DNA from: Hyalangium versicolor
GTDB lineage: Bacteria; Myxococcota; Myxococcia; Myxococcales; Myxococcaceae
Assembly: GCF_020103695.1 (NCBI RefSeq)
Contig: NZ_JAHXBF010000009.1
Coordinates: 1-64,000 of the forward strand
Direction of reading: 5' to 3'
Length of the DNA: 64,000 nt
Part shown: positions 25,130 through 36,200 of the stretch, piece by piece
Layout of the letters: each line of letters opens with the position of its first letter
Position numbering within the stretch: position 1 is the stretch's first letter
Position numbers and translations under genes: made by a program
Notes under the pieces: model-generated
What the model saw: the letters and a program-made list of their open reading frames with translations, nothing else
Databases searched by the model: none
Told to the model about the DNA's origin: nothing

Positions 25130-25477
25130 ATGACCGACGCTGACGCCTTTCTCCGCCTCGCCTTCGCCCAGGCGCCCGCCGCCGAGGCCAATTCCGCCAT
25201 CGCCCGTACCCGCGAGGAGCAGGGAGACCTGAAGAGCTACGAGCTCCTACTCCCGGCCGAGAATCCTCGCGCCTTCCTGCTCGATCGCGCGCTGCCCAAG
25301 CTCGTGGACTACCTCGAGTCCGTGGGCGCGAAGCTGCCCGGCTGTGGTGGCGTGTTCCTCTCCGTGTTCTCCGGGGACACGCTCCACTTCATCCATGCCC
25401 GGGATGCGCTCCAACTCCTGTCCGAGTGGAGCGGCCTGTCCCTGGCCGAGCTCAAGCGCCGCTACGGCCCCCGGTAG
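25130..25477 (+). CDS. Small hypothetical protein (115 aa)
   Basis: A soluble 115-residue protein with no signal or membrane segment. It has a helical N-terminus rich in Ala (LRLAFAQAPAAEANSAIA), a central hydrophobic stretch GGVFLSVFSGDTLHFI and a C-terminal SLAELKRRYGPR. Codon usage is normal for the genome. No family recognised. It sits between the metalloprotease and the M28 peptidase genes on the same strand. Confidence 0.65.
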   Translation: MTDADAFLRLAFAQAPAAEANSAIARTREEQGDLKSYELLLPAENPRAFLLDRALPKLVDYLESVGAKLPGCGGVFLSVFSGDTLHFIHARDALQLLSEWSGLSLAELKRRYGPR

Positions 25478-25563
25478 GCCTCACCGCCGGAAACGCCTCG
25501 CTTCAGGAGCGCCCGTGACGCGAGCCGGATAGGCTGCCCTGCCTTCCGTCCTCGGAGATCCCC

Positions 25564-27063
25564 TTGCTCCCCATCCACCGCTCCCTGCGCTCCTTCCTCC
25601 TCGGCCTCTCGCTCCTCGGTGCTCCAGCCCTCGCGGCACCGCTCACGGCACCTCCCTCCGAGCCCTCCGGGCTGCCCCGGTTGTTGGCGGCCTTCTTCGA
25701 GGAGACTCCCCTGGTGAGCGATCTCCAATCGCTCACCGATGAGATCGGCGGCAGGGCCACGGGCGCCCCCGCCAACCTGCGCTCCGTGGAATGGGCGCTC
25801 GCGCGGTTCCGTGAGGCGGGGGTGGAGGCTCGCAAGGAGCCCTTCCAGATGCCCTCGCTCTGGCTGGAACGCTCGGCTCGCTCCACCGTCCGCGGAGAGG
25901 GCATCAGCTATACCCCGCGCGTGGCGGCCATGCCCTTCTCCAAGGCCACGCCCAAGGGAGGATTCACGGCGCCGCTGGTGTCCGTGGGCAAGGGAACGGA
26001 CAAGGACTTCCAATCGGTTGGAGCCCGGGCCCGTGGAGCCTGGGTGCTCGTGGAGACCGAGGAGTTGAAGGACATCGACGGGCTGTTCCGCGAGTACAGG
26101 GAGGCCTCAGCCATCGAGCAGCGGGCGTACGCCGCGGGTGTGGCGGGCGTGGCCTATATGGGCTCGCGGCCCAACAACCTGCTCTACCGGCACAACGTGT
26201 CCACGGGCGAGCGCAACACGCTGCCCATGCTCGTCATGGAGCGCGATGGAGCGCTGCGAGCGCAGCGGCTGCTGCGGGCTGGCAAGGCACTCACGTTCAC
26301 CGCTGAGCTCGACCTTCAGACCGGCCCCGCCTACACAAGTTTCAACGTCATCGGTGAGATTCGCGGCCGCAGCCGACCCGAGGAGGTCGTCATCATCGGG
26401 GCCCACCTGGACTCGTGGGACCTGGGTACGGGCGCGCTGGACAATGGGGCCAACGTGGCGGTGCTCATCGACATCGCCCGGCAGATGCGGCGGCTGGGCA
26501 TCCAACCCGCGCGCACACTCCGCTTCGCGCTGTGGAACGGCGAGGAGCAGGGCATGTACGGCTCGTGGGGTTACACGCGGACACATGAGGCGGAGCTGGA
26601 CAAGCACGTGATGGCGGCCTCGCTGGACATCGGTTGCGGGCACATCACCGGATTCTTTACGGGCCGCCGCCCCGAGCTCGTGTCCCTGGTGGATCAGACG
26701 CTCGGCCCGGTGCAGGGGCTGGGGCCCTTCACGCAGGTGGACGAGCCCATCGTCGGCACGGACAACTTCGACTTCATGCTGCACGGTGTGCCCAACCTGG
26801 TGGCGAACCAGGAGCCCGCCCTCTATGGCCCCAACTACCATGCGCGCTCGGACGAGTTGGACAAGTGCGACGTGCGCCAGCTCCGGCTCAACGCGGCCAT
26901 CCTCTCAGCGCTCGCCTATGGCTTCGCGCAGACGGATGTGAAGCTGGCCCGGCACTCTCGAGCGCAGGTGGAGGAGCTGGTCCACACCCCATCCCTGATG
27001 GAGGAGATGAAATCCTTCAACGTCTATGAGGACTGGGCCGCCGGCAAGCGCGGCCGGAAGTAG
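25564..27063 (+). CDS. Secreted M28-family metallopeptidase with PA-like domain
   Basis: A 499-residue exopeptidase-type enzyme with an N-terminal signal peptide (FLLGLSLLGAPALAA). A protease-associated insertion (about 130-250) precedes the M28 domain. Expected zinc ligands are visible: His281 and Asp283 in AHLDSWD, bridging Asp293 in GALDNGAN, the Glu327/Glu328 pair in NGEEQG, Asp in SLDIGCG and His in NYHARSD. M28 enzymes remove N-terminal residues or cleave dipeptides. The start is a TTG preceded by CGGAG. Probably used with the upstream metalloprotease in extracellular protein digestion. Confidence 0.9.
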   Translation: MLPIHRSLRSFLLGLSLLGAPALAAPLTAPPSEPSGLPRLLAAFFEETPLVSDLQSLTDEIGGRATGAPANLRSVEWALARFREAGVEARKEPFQMPSLWLERSARSTVRGEGISYTPRVAAMPFSKATPKGGFTAPLVSVGKGTDKDFQSVGARARGAWVLVETEELKDIDGLFREYREASAIEQRAYAAGVAGVAYMGSRPNNLLYRHNVSTGERNTLPMLVMERDGALRAQRLLRAGKALTFTAELDLQTGPAYTSFNVIGEIRGRSRPEEVVIIGAHLDSWDLGTGALDNGANVAVLIDIARQMRRLGIQPARTLRFALWNGEEQGMYGSWGYTRTHEAELDKHVMAASLDIGCGHITGFFTGRRPELVSLVDQTLGPVQGLGPFTQVDEPIVGTDNFDFMLHGVPNLVANQEPALYGPNYHARSDELDKCDVRQLRLNAAILSALAYGFAQTDVKLARHSRAQVEELVHTPSLMEEMKSFNVYEDWAAGKRGRK

Positions 27064-27160
27064 CTGCAGGGCTGAGACTCAGGGCAGCGGCATGAGGTGC
27101 CTTGGCTTGCGGTACCTCCAGCAGTTGGGAACGGGGGAGTCCGAGATCGTGGACTGCACC

Positions 27161-27176
27161 GTCCACGGCCGTGGAC
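27161..27176. terminator. Perfect 16-bp palindrome between M28 and RHS genes
   Basis: GTCCACGGCCGTGGAC reads the same on both strands. It lies 98 bp after the M28 stop and 115 bp before the RHS start, without a T-tract. It could be part of a terminator hairpin or a dimeric operator. Confidence 0.3.
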
Positions 27177-27290
27177 TCAGGCTGAGTACCTGGACGTCCA
27201 AACCCTTGAAAACAGGATAGGTCCAAGGCTTGCACAAGGGGCCAGCCACCTCACGCCCCATCCCGACATCCGGGGCCTGGGAGGCACTTC

Positions 27291-30200
27291 ATGGTCCCTG
27301 CCCTGCTCATCGTCCTTGCCGCCCTGCAGTCCACCCCACCCGCTTCGAGAGAGATCGATCTCACTCCGCCCGCGCCCCAGGTGCAGGGGGACATGCAGGC
27401 GCTCCAGGAGCGAACGCGCCGCTTCGAGCAACTGCGAGCCCGTCACCGAGCCGCCGAGCAGCACCTGGCCCCGACGGGCTCCCTGGAAACACTGAGTGAG
27501 GCGCGCTCCCTGTGCTCGACGCCTCCCGGCTTCTGGGCGCGACTGCTGCCGGGAGGCTCCGACACACCGGAGACGCTCAATTCCTGCCGGAGCGCCGCCG
27601 AGCGGACGGAGCAGCTCTCCTCGACGCTCACCGATAGAAGGAACGCGGCGATGCGCCACCTCGACTCGGTGGAGGCGCTGCTGGGAGGCTCCTCTCAGCG
27701 GGAGGAGGTGCAGGCCCGGCTCGAGAAACAACGTGCCTTGCTGAAGGAGCGCAGCGCCGAAGCGGAGGAGTTGGCGAAGCGCACATCCACGGCGCTGCGA
27801 GGCGGTGGAGACTCCTTCTCGGACCGGCTGTCCTGGCACCTGCTGCCGAGCGGAGGGGGAGACGCCTCGGAGCTGTTGTCCCAGTTCGAGACGCAGTTGC
27901 GGAGCTGGAGCGGCACGGAGCAGCCGGTGCTGGGCGCGGACCTGACGTACGTGCAGGGAGGCGCGGAGGCCGGGTCGATGCCCACGGCGCAGATGACTCC
28001 GGCCTATCTGTCGCTGAACTCGGAGCCGATGCTCGATGACGCCGCCGAAGGCCGCGAGGTCGAACTCTCTGCAGAGCTTGTCACGAAGGCGCAGGAGTTG
28101 GGCACGGCGAAGGCCGCGTACGACTTCGTGAAGAACGAAACGCGGTTGGACTGGTACTTCGGCTCGATCAAGGGCTCGACGCAGACGTTGAGGGAGCGGC
28201 GCGGCAATGATGCGGACCTCTCGGCGCTGCTGGTGGCGCTGCTGCGAGCCCAGGGCACTCCGGCGCGCTTCATCCACGGCACGGTAGAGCTGTCCGTGGA
28301 GCAGATCGCTGCCTCCCTGGGGATGCTCAAGGGTGAAGAGGTAGCGAAGCTCGATGCGGCGACCTCTGGGGGCACGGCCTGGACGCTCTCTCCCGAGAAG
28401 AGTGCGCAGGTGGTGCAGGCGCTGAACGCCGCGGCGATTCCGTACGAGCCGGTGGTCCGAGGCGGCCGGGTGGCGGCGGTGAACCTGGTGCGCATCTGGG
28501 TGGAGGCCTATGTCGACTTTGCGGAGTACCGCGGTGTGGGCAACGGGAAGGTGGGGCGGCAGTGGGTGGCGCTGGAGACGTCGCTGACGGGCCAGGCAAA
28601 GGCGGCTGCCACGCCTCCGGTGCTGGATGCGCTTACGGCGCTGAAGGAGACGCCGGACTCTCTCACCGCAACGTGGCTGAGCGGACCGACGCAGAAGTCG
28701 ATGGTGGAGTTCGTGCGCGGGCGGGTGGAGAGCTACCTGACCACGCAGCACCCGGACATCTTCTATTCGCAGATGCAGTGGACGGTGGTGCCTCGGAAGG
28801 AGGAGCTGCCGCTCCTGCCGGGCTCCCTGCCCTACAAGGTGCTTGCGGTCCACGGTGAGTCCGCCTTCCTGCCTGAGTCGCTCCAGCAGCAGGTCCAGCT
28901 CACGGCCTGGAACGATGCGGGCCTTCTCTTCGAGCTGAAGCTCCCGCTCCATCAGGTGACGGGCCACCGGACGGTGCTGACGCACGTGCCCGCGACCGAG
29001 ACGGATGCGCAAATCATCTCGCTGGCAGGGGGGCTCTACGCGGCGCCCGCGTCGCTGGTCGAGGTGCGCCCGGTGGTTCGCATCAACGGTCGCGAGATGG
29101 CGGTGTCGAGCCGCAGCGTGGGCCTGGGCACTTCGTACCAGTGGTCACTGGAGGTGCTGCTGCCCGGCGGAGGGACACGTCACATCGACAACCGCGTGGT
29201 GGCAGGCAACGTGGTTGCCATCGGAGTGGGGGCTCCGGGCAACAAGCACCAGGAGGCTGCGAGCCTGGATTCGGCGGACCTGGACGGCCCTGCGCTCCGC
29301 TTCCTGTACGCGCGAGCGGCGGCCTACGCGAACGCCTGGACACAGGGTGAGGACGAGCTCGCGCGGCTGCTGCAAGTCATCCCGGTGCGGCCGACGGCCA
29401 ACATCGTCTTCGTGCAGAACCAGGTGCGGGTGGACGAGGTGCTCGGGGTGCGCCGGAGGCTCGAGTGGAAGGGCCTGGAGGTGGACGCCGACTTCCGCGC
29501 GATGACTCCGGTGGAGCTGAAGCCTGGGCGAGGCGCGGCGCTGCTGCGCCTAGCGGGTTATGAGGGCTCGTTCCAGGAGGCACGCGTCCTCACCGAGGGA
29601 ACTGGTGAACCGGCAGTGTCCAGCGTCTCGGTGCTCCAGGAGGCAGCGGCGCAAAGCATCCCCATCCCCATCCTTCACTTGCAGCCCAATGGCGCGGTGA
29701 CCGGTCTGTCCGCGACGCCCGAGGTGCTGCGCGCCGTGGAGGATCAGCTGGCACGAGGGCGGCAGGTGGACATTCCGGCCACGCCGCTCACGCTGGAGAA
29801 CTGGACGGGCACGGGCTTCATCTCGAGAGATCCTGCGACCGAGGAAGCTGGGTACTTCCTCTCAGGGGTGGTGTCGGGCGGTCAGACAATCGTATCGCCC
29901 GAGCTGTGGACGGACGCGGAGCTTGCCGAACTCCTGGGTCGGCCGGACGCGCCGATGGCCACCGATGACCTGGAGCAGGTGGCCCGCATCGTCAAGGTGG
30001 CGGCGACCGACTTCCAGACTGGCACCGTGGGCAAGCCGCTGCCCTACCCGCTCGCCGTCTATGTCACGACCGCAGAGGGAGTCCCGGTCAAGGGCGCGCC
30101 GGTGACATTCGAGACGGCGGACGCGTCCAAGCCGCGCTTCAAGGATCCGAAGACGCCGGATGCCCAGCCTTCCGAGAAGTTCACGGTGCTCACGGACGCG

Positions 30201-33200
30201 ACGGGGCGAGCCTCGGTGTTCGCATTGCCCGACACGAAGATCGCGAATCTCGGTGTCTTGGAGCAGGGACAGCCCTTTCCTCAGGTGATCGGGCTCAACG
30301 TGGTGCAGGCCCGCGTCGCAACGGCGTCTTCCACTGCCTCGCTCCAGGAGCCCTTCGAATTCACAGGGCGGCCGGACGTGGTGGCGAAGCTCGTGCCCGC
30401 GCAGACCTTCTTCTCCAACGAGGTGGGTGTCGAACTCGGCGTGTCGCTGATCATCACCGCGAGGGATCAGTACGACAACATGCTGGCGAACCAGACGGTG
30501 CATTGGGCCTCCAATCCCGATACGGCCCGCTTCTTCGACTCACGCGAGGAGTTCCAGCCGCCTCGCGTGCAGTACATGGGCTCCGATCCGGAGCACCAGC
30601 TCGTCTCCCTCGATCAGAAGACCCACATGATGGGCGACGGCAGGGCCGGCTTCATTCCGGCCATGGAGCCGACGACGTACACCGTCACGGCCAGCTCCGG
30701 GGCTGTCTCGACGGAGTTCACGGTCCAGGCGGAGGAATTCGGCCGGTACACCTTGCGAATGACCTCCGTGGACGGAGCCACAGTGAACGGGGTCACGGGG
30801 ACTTCCACGCCAGCGCCCTACTTCCTGGAACTGCTGCGGCGAGCCAATGACGATGGCACGGGGGATTGGGTCCGCCTCACGGGCCAGGAGCTGGGCATCA
30901 AGACCGCCCGCATCCACATGTCCATCCGAGATCGTGCCACGGGTGCTGAGCTGAGCCACGAGACGGCCAGCCCGGACGAGCTCGGTACCGGGCGCCTGGA
31001 GGGCATCGATAGGGTGGACAACGTCGTCTTCTGGCCTCGCTACCTCGTCAAGAACGGGCGGCAATGGCTGAGGTTCTACGCCGAGGTCGAGGAGTCCGAG
31101 CCCAGGGAGCGCCGTGTTTGCTGCTCCAACACCTTCTCCGTGGAGGTGGACTCCCGTGAGCCATTGATGACCCTGGCTCGGCTCCGGGCGGACCAGAGTC
31201 CTGAGGACGTCGATGAGTGCGGTGCCATCTCCTCGCCGGACGGCTGGCTGCTGTTCCACGTCATCAATCCCGCGGGCTATCCCCTCTACGCGCGCATCGT
31301 CCAGGAGCCCGCCCTCTCGGGACAGACGCTGGTGGAAGCCGCGCCCGCTGACTTCCAACGCGACCCGGTCGACGGCACCTCGCTCGTGATGGTCGAAGGG
31401 CACATCAGCCGAATACCGCTCAAGCTGCGGACAGGGACACAAGGCGGGCGAGTCCGGCTCGAACTGCTCGCCCCCGACTTCCAGGTGTCCGACCAGGCCC
31501 GGACGCGCGTGGGAGAGAGCACGGCGGTGCTCGACTTCGCGACGCCAGGCCTGACGGTCGCGAAGGGACCGCTCACAGCCAGGCTGATCTTCCCGGTGCG
31601 CAACTTCGAGTCTGCAGCGACGCCGGAGAATGCCGAGGAGTTGGTGGCCTCCACAGCCACCGTCCCGCCCATGCCGGTTCCCGCGGTGCTGAACTTCTGC
31701 CCCTCGCAGACAGGGCGCCTGAAGGTCTTCTCGGGAAATACCCTGCTGGCTGCTGCGGACGTGACCGCCATCCAGAACCACCTGCTGGAGATGAGCCAGG
31801 TCGAGGAAGGAGTCCCTGTCCCGGAGCAGCCAAGGCCCGGCAAACTGGCCGTCGGTATTCCTCCCGGAAACCCACTCGGGCAGAAGGTGCGCATCTCCTT
31901 CCTGCCTTTGGAGGCTCCTTCCACGCCCCAAGAAGAGGAGTTGGAACTCCACACCCGCATCTCCGACACGAGCACCCTTCCCATCGGCCACACGTTCGTG
32001 AAGGACGTGAGCACGGTGGATGGACACCTCGTGCGCCAGGTGGTGGACCTGGAGGTACCTGGCCGTCGTCCCGCGCTCCAGTTCGCGCGAACCTATACGA
32101 ATCGAGGCAATGAGCCAGGGGTGCTCGGGCGCGGCTGGAGTCACAACTCCGGCGGCTTCGTGCTGGCCTCAGGGGACCCGGCGAAGAGCATCTTCCGATA
32201 CATGGTGGTCGGTGGCGAGGGCTCGGGTCAGGTCTTCGACTGTGGCCCCGAGCAGACGGCGTGCAAGGCCCAAAAGGGCTTCCACGGCAGCTTCCGCGGC
32301 GAGACGGTGGGCTCGGGAGCCACGGTCCACCGCGAGCTGCTCTTCCGAGCCCAGGATGGGACGGACTACCGCTACGGACCCGCGGTCTCCAGCGAGGAGG
32401 GAGTACGCCACACGCTGCTGTCCATCCGGAGCCCCGAAGGCAACGAGATGGTGTTCGAGTACGGTGGGCCGGAGCTCCACGATGAGCTGACCCGGGTGTG
32501 GGAGCCTGGCAACCGCCGCTTCCTGCAGTTCACCTACGCTCGGCCAGCGGGGGCCCCCCGGCTGCAGCTCTCCCGGGTGGAACTCCATGAGAACCCGATG
32601 GCTCCGACGCGGCTCGCGCCGGGGGACGAGGGCACGCCCTTGGGGGTGTGCATCGGCTTCCGGTACAACGCCATGTGGGATCTGGAGAGCGCGGGCCGAT
32701 ACGACGCGTGTCTCGAGGGCGAGGGGGCCATCCCGCTGCGAGAGGAGCACTACAGCTACGTGGGCGGCCCGGATGACGAGCTGCAGACGAACCTCGTGAG
32801 CTGGAAGGATGCCAACGGCCGCACCACCCGGTACGAGTACTACCAGCGCTCGGACAGCTTGCCGGGCGAGCAGGACTTCATCCGCTTCGGCGACAAGCAG
32901 GAGCGCGTGAAGCGAGTCATCGAGCCGCTCGATACAGTGACTGAGTTCACGTACCGGCTCATCCCGCAGACGCTGCCTGTGTTTGGCCTGCCGAAGCTGA
33001 CCTTCGAGACGGACGTGAAAGGTCCGCGAGCGGAGGTGCCCGCCACGGTGTACCGGATGGATCCGTACGGCGGCATGGTGGACGTCACGCGCCCGGTGGG
33101 ACCGATGGATCTCGCGCACACCTCCGCGACGTGGGATCGGGAGCACGTGCGCCGAGAGGCGGAGCAGGACGCGCGAGGCCGCGTCGTGAAGATGAAGTAC

Positions 33201-36200
33201 GACGAGTTGGGGCGCCTGGTGGAGCGGCGCACCGACCTGTCCGTGCTCCCCGCCTCAGGGAGTGCGGAGGCCACCGAGCCGGTGAAGGATGCCGAGGACC
33301 ACGTGCTCGACGAGGCCGTGGAGAAGTGGAGCTACGATCCCGCATTCGGCGCGCCGGTGTGCCAGATGGACGCGGAGGGCCGCATCACCGTCCACACGCT
33401 CGACTCGGACGGGAAGGACCCGCGCACGGGCCTGCCGGTGGGAACAGGGCTGCTGATGGAGTCGCGGCGCCTGGCGACGAGAGTGAACCGCGAACGGGCC
33501 CGGAGCACCGCCACGTGCTCGGAGCTGGCCGACGAGTTGCTCCGCACGGACGAGGACATCGTCACCCACCGCGAGTACTGCCACGTGGGAAGCACCGCTG
33601 TGTGTCCGACGGGAGCCGTCACGGGAGACCTCACGGCCACGGTGGATGGCAATGGCAACCGCTCGGTCATCACCGCCTACGACCCGTACGGGAACGTGAG
33701 TGAGCAGACCGTCGCGGTGAAGGGCTCGAAGACGGTGAAGACGATCCGGGAGTTCGACGCCCGGGGGCGCCTGAAGACCGAGTCCGACACCTTCGGCCAT
33801 CAGACGAAGCAGGAGTACGACGGACTGGACCGTCCGAAGACAGTGATTCGCGTGAACACCACGAGTACCTCTCCCTCGATGGTGAGGGAGTTCGAGTACT
33901 ACGCCGGGGGCCAGCTGCGCCGTGAATACACCCTGTCCACGGGCTTCGAGCGCCTCTACACCCTGGACGCGCTCGACCGCGTGGAAACCATCACGGAGTC
34001 CGGCGGCGGGCTGCTGAGCCCGCTCGTGACGAAGTACGGCTACGACAAGGCCGGCAACCGGGAGACCGTCACGGACAGGCGGGGTGTGAAGACGACGACG
34101 GAGTATGACTTCGGCGACCGCCCCGTGCGCGTGAGCATGGCGCCTGCGGAGGGCAACACCTTCCTGTTGCAGAACGGCGTGGAAGGCATTGTCGGGCAGG
34201 AAGGCGTGGTGGCCACGTATGGCCATGACACGGCGGGCAATCGTCTCTTCGAGACAGACATCCACGGACATCGGACGGACTACAGGATCGACTCGCTGTA
34301 TCGCGTGGTGCGCACGCAGGGACCGATGGTGCCTGGGCAGGATCTGGATGCGCTCCCGCGGCGCTACGAGACGCTCGCCCGCTTCGATCTGGTGGGCAAC
34401 AAAACGCTCAGCGTGGATGGGAACGAGCATAAGACGGTGCAGACATACGACTTCGCCAACCGGCTCGTATCCACGAAGGATCCGGAGGGGCGAGAGGAGC
34501 GTCGCGAGTATGACTTCAACGGCAATCCCAGGCTCGAGAAGTGGCTGGCGGGAGGCGTCGAACAGCGTCGTCGCACGACGCAGTACGACGGGCTGAACCG
34601 TCCCTTCGAGAGCACGGAGACGTTCAAGAGCGTGGGGACCGAAACGAGCACCCTCACCACCACCACGGCCTACGCCGATGACCAGAACGCGGTCGCGACG
34701 AAGGATACCCGCGGTTTCTTGACGGTGGTGTTCAAGGACGATCTGGACCGGGTCTACCAACAGGCCGTGGATGCAGCGGCCGAGCCGAGCCACACGCTGA
34801 CGCGTCAGCCCGATGACCCGCAGGTGGGCAGCGCGCTGGGGCTGCTCACCCGCTTCGAGTACGACTCCCACGGCAACCTGGCCGCGCAGGTGGATGCGCT
34901 GAACCGGCGGACCGAGGAGACGCACGACGCACTGGGGCGGCTGCTGGAGCGGCGCAAGCCCATGGGCGTCACCGAGTCCTTCGTCTACGACGGCGAGGGG
35001 CACACCCTCCAGCAGACCGACGGACGAGGCATCGTCCAGACCACGGGCTACGACGTCGCGGGCCGGCCTGCGCTCGAGCAACTGGTCGAGAGCCTCTCGA
35101 ACGAAGGAGAGCTTCTCACGACGCTGGAGCGCTTCTATCTGGACACGCCCGAGGCCGACAGCGGACTGGTGAAGGTGGTGGAGCAAGACGCTCGCTTGAA
35201 GCAGACCGTGCACGTCCAGGACGGCATGCACCGCGAGGTGCGCGTGGAGGATGCGCTAAACCACGTACGCGAGTCCCGCTTCGACGCGCAGAACCTCCGG
35301 GTCTCACGAGATGCCAAGGGATACACGACCCGGTACGAGTACGACACCGTGGGAAGGCTCAAGACGCAGCGAGACTTCGAGCTCAATCAGAGCACGGCTC
35401 GTTACACCCAGACGAGCACGTACGACGACGCCTCACGCACGGAGACCCTGGTCGACCGGCGCGAGATTCCTACCGTGCGTCTGCGTGACGGCCTGGGTCG
35501 ACTGATGAGCGAGACGCGAGGGCTCGGCGACGATGTCCGCAGCGAGTCGACGACCTACAACGCCGCAGGCCAGGTGGTGGCTCGGATTGACCCCAACAAT
35601 CACACGAGCCGCTATCGCTACGACGCAGCGGGCCGGATGCAGACAGAGACGCGAGGTGTCGGCACGCAGGACGAGGCAACCACCACGCACACCTACGACG
35701 CCGTCGGCAACCGCATCTCCACACTGGGCCCGAGAGGCACGGGAAAGCCTTACACGAACCGCTGGACGTACGACGAACTGAACCGGCAGGTGCGCTCCGA
35801 GGATGCACTGGAGCGAGTCACGGCGAGCGCCTACGACGCCACGGGCAACCTGCTGTGCATGCAACACCCGCTGGGCCACCCGATGCTGGGGCACGGGCAG
35901 GCCGTGGGTCTCACGGTGGCGCAGCTCCAAGAGCAAATCTGCACAGGAACGCACGTCGCCCGTTACACGTATGACGAGGTAGGAACACTCACGGACGTCA
36001 TCGATGCACTGGAGGGCCATTACTCCTTCGTCTACGACACCACGCGAAACCTCGTGGCGAAGCAGGATGCCAACGAGAACCTCTCGACATTCGAGTTCGA
36101 CGACCTCGGCCACCGGATTGCGGAGCACGTCCACCTCGACGCGCACAGGCGTCTGACCGCGGCGGACAGGAATCGCGTGCCCTACTTCGAACCGGGAGCC

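Noticed and set aside
27079..27261. Short frames in the gap before the RHS gene
   Set aside because: No ribosome site, no codon bias, and they span a palindrome; more likely untranslated sequence.
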